A stretch of 64,000 nt of DNA from Stutzerimonas stutzeri (GTDB taxonomy: Bacteria > Pseudomonadota > Gammaproteobacteria > Pseudomonadales > Pseudomonadaceae): NCBI RefSeq assembly GCF_002890895.1, contig NZ_POUL01000003.1, positions 62,001-126,000 of the forward strand. The letters are read 5' to 3'. Below the pieces are notes generated by a model, which saw only the letters and a list, made by a program, of their open reading frames with translations, searched no databases and was not told where the DNA came from. Shown piece after piece: positions 62,027 through 64,000 of this stretch. Both the position numbers and the translations under genes were made by a program. How positions within the stretch are numbered: position 1 is the first letter of the stretch; each line of letters opens with the position of its first letter.

Positions 62027-62512
62027 CTATGGCCGAGTTTCAATGGCCTGCTCGACGGCGGCACGCAGCCGGTCATAGGCGCGCGCCGTTTCCGCCGACA
62101 GGCGAACCAGCGGCAGGCCGATGGTCTGACACAGTTCATCGACAAAGGTATTGGCCGCGTTTGCCGGTTCCATTTCGATGGCGCATTGCGGCTCCAATGT
62201 CGTCCTGTCGCATAGCAGAAAATCGAAGCGGGCTGCCGAAATGCGGTTGACTGCCCGGTACCAGTGCGAACGGCGCGGGATGGCGGTCACGTCGACGACG
62301 TCCGCCAGGCGCACCTTGGCAAGGATGACGAAACGCTCGCCCATCGCCGCCTGCAACAGCTCTAGCAGCTCACGTTCGCTGGGTTGGAACAGCGGCTGCT
62401 TCAGCGCGTAGGGGAGGCGCAGGGCTGGGTGGTTGTACTGTCGTTGCTTGATGAAAAAAACCAGCGCAAAGCAGACGAAAGCCGCCAACACCATGGCGAG
62501 GAAGCTCATCAT
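62027..62512 (-). CDS. DUF2726 domain protein with N-terminal membrane helix
   Basis: 161 residues. One hydrophobic helix (MMSFLAMVLAAFVCFALVFFI) is followed by QPLFQPSERELLELLQAAMGERFVILAKVRLADVVDV (about 39-75) and SAARFDFLLCDRTTLEPQCAIEMEPA (about 92-117), the DUF2726 pattern, distantly related to PD-(D/E)XK nuclease folds (D in FDFLLCD, E in CAIEME). A second ATG one codon later could be used. Membrane anchoring is inferred; activity unknown. Confidence 0.78.
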   Translation of the reverse strand: MMSFLAMVLAAFVCFALVFFIKQRQYNHPALRLPYALKQPLFQPSERELLELLQAAMGERFVILAKVRLADVVDVTAIPRRSHWYRAVNRISAARFDFLLCDRTTLEPQCAIEMEPANAANTFVDELCQTIGLPLVRLSAETARAYDRLRAAVEQAIETRP

Positions 62513-62673
62513 TGGAGCGGCACCGACATCAACAGGCGAGTTGAATGAGGGCGCGGGATGACAGCAGCTGACCGGGACAACATGAGAGGTTCCTTGAGTA
62601 GGCCTATGCGATTGGAGGCGTTGTCCCCAGGGAAGTTCGTTGTTGGCGAGGGTGCAGCTTTCCGCTGATGAGG

Positions 62674-62708
62674 TTATCCCGGATATCTGTTAGGCGTTCT
62701 GTGGATAA
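62674..62708 (+). repeat. DnaA-box-like module A
   Basis: TTATCCCGG at 62674 and TGTGGATAA (perfect complement of the DnaA box TTATCCACA) at 62700, 26 bp apart start to start. One of three modules with this exact offset. Confidence 0.75.
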
Positions 62709-62866
62709 GCTTTGGGTTGAAGGCTGTACGCCATGAATCACGAGGCTTGCAGCGGTTTGGTCGTTTTTTGATCGAACCGCTTGTGGGCTGTAAGACTGCA
62801 CGGCAGCAAAGGTTATGCAAGGCTTTTCGGGTATGTTTGCCGCCTCGCCTGGTGGGCTTCTTCTAG

Positions 62867-62901
62867 TTATCCCCGGTTACTGTGGAGGGTGCTGTGGATA
62901 A
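62867..62901 (+). repeat. DnaA-box-like module B
   Basis: TTATCCCCG at 62867 and TGTGGATAA at 62893, offset 26 bp. Shares CTGT at module positions 14-17 and CTGTGGATAA at 26-35 with modules A and C; similarity continues for about 30 bp downstream. Confidence 0.75.
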
Positions 62902-62984
62902 CCATCGGCGAACCCATTGCAAGCCACGGAGCACGCTGCCTGCACAGATCTGGTTGTTTTCTGTACAGGCCGGGCGGCGAGCAC

Positions 62985-63572
62985 TTACGCCGGTGCGCGC
63001 TTGCCCCAGCGCGTCTCGGCGCTCGGCTGCCAGTCGTGGAGGAGCTTCAGCAACGCCTCGGGCGAGTCGCTGCGCTGGAGCATGCCGCGGTGTGGAGCCT
63101 TGACGAAGCCCTCGTCCACCAGATGGTCGAGAAAGTGGCTGAGCTTGCTGTAGAACTGATTCGTGTCGAGCAGGCCAAGCGGTTTGCCGTGGTAGCCCAA
63201 CTGTCCCCAGGTCCAGACCTCGAACAGCTCTTCGAGCGTGCCGAGGCCGCCCGGAAGCGCAATGAAGGCATCCGAGAGCTCGGCCATCCGCGCCTTGCGC
63301 GCATGCATGCCGTCGACCACCTCCAGCCGTGTCAGTCCGGTGTGGCCGACCTCGGCGTCCTTGAGGCTCTGGGGAATGATCCCGATGACCTCACCGCCAG
63401 CCGCCATCGCGGCATCGGCTACCACTCCCATCAGGCCGACCGCACCGCCGCCGTAGACCAGCCGGATGCCGCGTTCGGCCAACGTCTGGCCCAAATTCTC
63501 GGCCGCCTCTCGGTAGATTGGATCATGGCCAGTACTGGCGCCGCAGAACACGCATATCGAACGCAGGGACAT
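62985..63572 (-). CDS. LOG family protein (cytokinin-type nucleotide phosphoribohydrolase)
   Basis: 195 residues; start at 63572 gives [70 protein letters not shown], with GGAG 6 nt upstream; a second ATG one codon earlier and a longer in-frame extension are less likely. The LOG signature [16 protein letters not shown] is near 107-122, with GGGxxGLMG near 40-48. These enzymes release bases from nucleoside monophosphates (AMP and cytokinin nucleotides) and were once misnamed lysine decarboxylases. The physiological substrate in bacteria is not settled. It follows a 27-residue ORF by 61 bp. Confidence 0.95.
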   Translation of the reverse strand: MSLRSICVFCGASTGHDPIYREAAENLGQTLAERGIRLVYGGGAVGLMGVVADAAMAAGGEVIGIIPQSLKDAEVGHTGLTRLEVVDGMHARKARMAELSDAFIALPGGLGTLEELFEVWTWGQLGYHGKPLGLLDTNQFYSKLSHFLDHLVDEGFVKAPHRGMLQRSDSPEALLKLLHDWQPSAETRWGKRAPA

Positions 63573-63633
63573 CATCGACTCCGTCAGGTTGAACGGCAGG
63601 CAGCGTAACGCCATGGTCCCGCCTGGCCAAGTC

Positions 63634-63717
63634 TCAGCAGGGCTCGCCAATGCAGGCACCGCTGATTCCCAGCGCATAGTTGGCAAACAGGGTCTGAATC
63701 ATTTCCAGGCTGGACAT
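63634..63717 (-). CDS. Unrecognised 27-residue ORF upstream of the LOG gene
   Basis: [27 protein letters not shown], stop TGA. An AAGGAG is centred about 10 nt before the ATG, stronger than most ribosome sites in the window. The C-terminal part has two cysteines (positions 22 and 27). The same frame is open up to 63903 but would pass through repeat module C, so the short start is preferred. It could be a small protein, a leader peptide of the LOG gene or a modified peptide precursor. I do not recognise it. Confidence 0.45.
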   Translation of the reverse strand: MSSLEMIQTLFANYALGISGACIGEPC

Positions 63718-63812
63718 GGCGGCGGCTCCTTGGGGTGTGAAGACAAGCCTAAGCGTGTCGCGGGGAGCCGCCTCGTAGGTTTTCCTGATCGCTTCGATAG
63801 CTTGGAGAATAC

Positions 63813-63847
63813 TTATCCCCGACGGCTGTGCAGCTTTCTGTGGATAA
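63813..63847 (+). repeat. DnaA-box-like module C
   Basis: TTATCCCCG at 63813 and TGTGGATAA at 63839, offset 26 bp, about 95 bp upstream of the 27-residue ORF. Downstream similarity with module A is visible to about 63869, including ACGCC at the same offset. Confidence 0.75.
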
Positions 63848-63894
63848 CCTATTGGTGAATGTCTGAACGCCGCGGATGCATTGGCGTTGCGGTA

Positions 63895-63915
63895 ACTGAT
63901 CACTTACTGATCAGT
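63895..63915. promoter_or_regulatory. 21-bp inverted repeat near the right edge
   Basis: ACTGATCA (63895-63902), 5-nt spacer, TGATCAGT (63908-63915): a perfect 8-bp dyad resembling a repressor operator. It may control the LOG-side transcript or a gene beyond the window. Otherwise the last ~85 bp hold nothing I can support. Confidence 0.45.
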
Positions 63916-64000
63916 ATTTGCGATCCGCCTATAAGTGATTGTTCGATGAGCATTTTCGCTTGACTGTTCGCTTCCTCTGACACGTCGAAATGCCGCTGTG

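Larger units (their letters stand above)
62513..62984. other. 472-bp gap between the DUF2726 and LOG genes, holding two DnaA-box-like modules
   Basis: I see no credible gene. It contains modules A and B of the repeat described at 62674 and 62867, and a weaker TTATGCAAG at 62813. The area lacks a clear terminator for the LOG transcript. The high density of TTATCC/GGATAA sites is the main feature. Confidence 0.6.

Noticed and set aside
62604..62801. 65-residue minus-strand frame in the gap holding modules A and B
   Set aside because: No ribosome site and it runs straight through repeat module A; not protein-like.
62674..63869. Chromosomal replication origin
   Set aside because: DnaA-like sites are present, but the normal pseudomonad origin genes (dnaA, dnaN, recF, gyrB, rpmH, rnpA) are absent, and there is no obvious AT-rich unwinding region. 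Kept only as a repeat finding.

Overview
The window is an ordinary stretch of a high-GC gammaproteobacterial chromosome. Protein sequences, gene order and small details (lldPD-dld next to smpB, carA and carB with no gene between them, cbrAB-crcZ-pcnB, four-gene panBCD-pgi block) point to a pseudomonad, most likely the Pseudomonas stutzeri group (Stutzerimonas). The species call is an inference from recognised gene families and order, not from a search. I see no prophage, insertion sequence, CRISPR array or rRNA operon.

Layout. 1-5250: lactate utilisation (dld cut by the left edge, lldD, lldP on the minus strand, divergent regulator lldR, with a FadR-type operator between). 5319-9838: smpB, ratA-rnfH, bamE, fur and SOS-controlled recN. 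9956-13912: heat-shock operon grpE-dnaK-dnaJ with two sigma32 promoters. 13954-20595: dapB, carA-carB-greA, a DUF4149 membrane protein, yhbY. 20677-26852: rlmE, ftsH, folP, glmM, tpiA, secG. 26860-35927: tRNA-Leu(GAG), initiator tRNA-fMet, then rimP-nusA-infB-rbfA-truB-rpsO-pnp, the conserved translation/RNA-decay block. 36078-43503: a more variable section with a BON-domain secreted protein behind a possible sigma54 promoter, two tandem DUF2845 genes joined to a 979-residue AsmA-like DUF748 protein, an RlmI-like methyltransferase, a thiolase and a DUF2236 protein. 43656-49850: pgi, panDCB, folK, pcnB. 49981-55244: the sRNA crcZ with its sigma54 promoter and CbrB site, then cbrB, cbrA and the small gene cbrX, i.e. 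the carbon/nitrogen-balance and catabolite-repression control locus. 55364-58863: gluQ, dksA, an aminotransferase and sfsA. 58909-63717: accessory genes (PQQ-type sugar dehydrogenase lipoprotein, MgtC-like protein, DUF5924/DUF2914 and DUF2726 membrane proteins, a LOG-family nucleotide phosphoribohydrolase and an unrecognised 27-residue ORF).

Most of the window is housekeeping. The observations I find least explained are at the right end: three copies of a 35-bp module, each a DnaA-box-like 9-mer pair in inverted orientation at an identical 26-bp offset, flank the LOG gene (62674, 62867, 63813), with partial similarity continuing downstream. Other signals worth checking are a 27-residue ORF with a strong ribosome-binding site, paired TGTTACCC repeats upstream of both panB and the DUF2236 gene, four tandem heptamers whose last unit is the dapB Shine-Dalgarno sequence, and a -24/-12 promoter in front of the BON gene. 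No clear new defence or mobile system was found.
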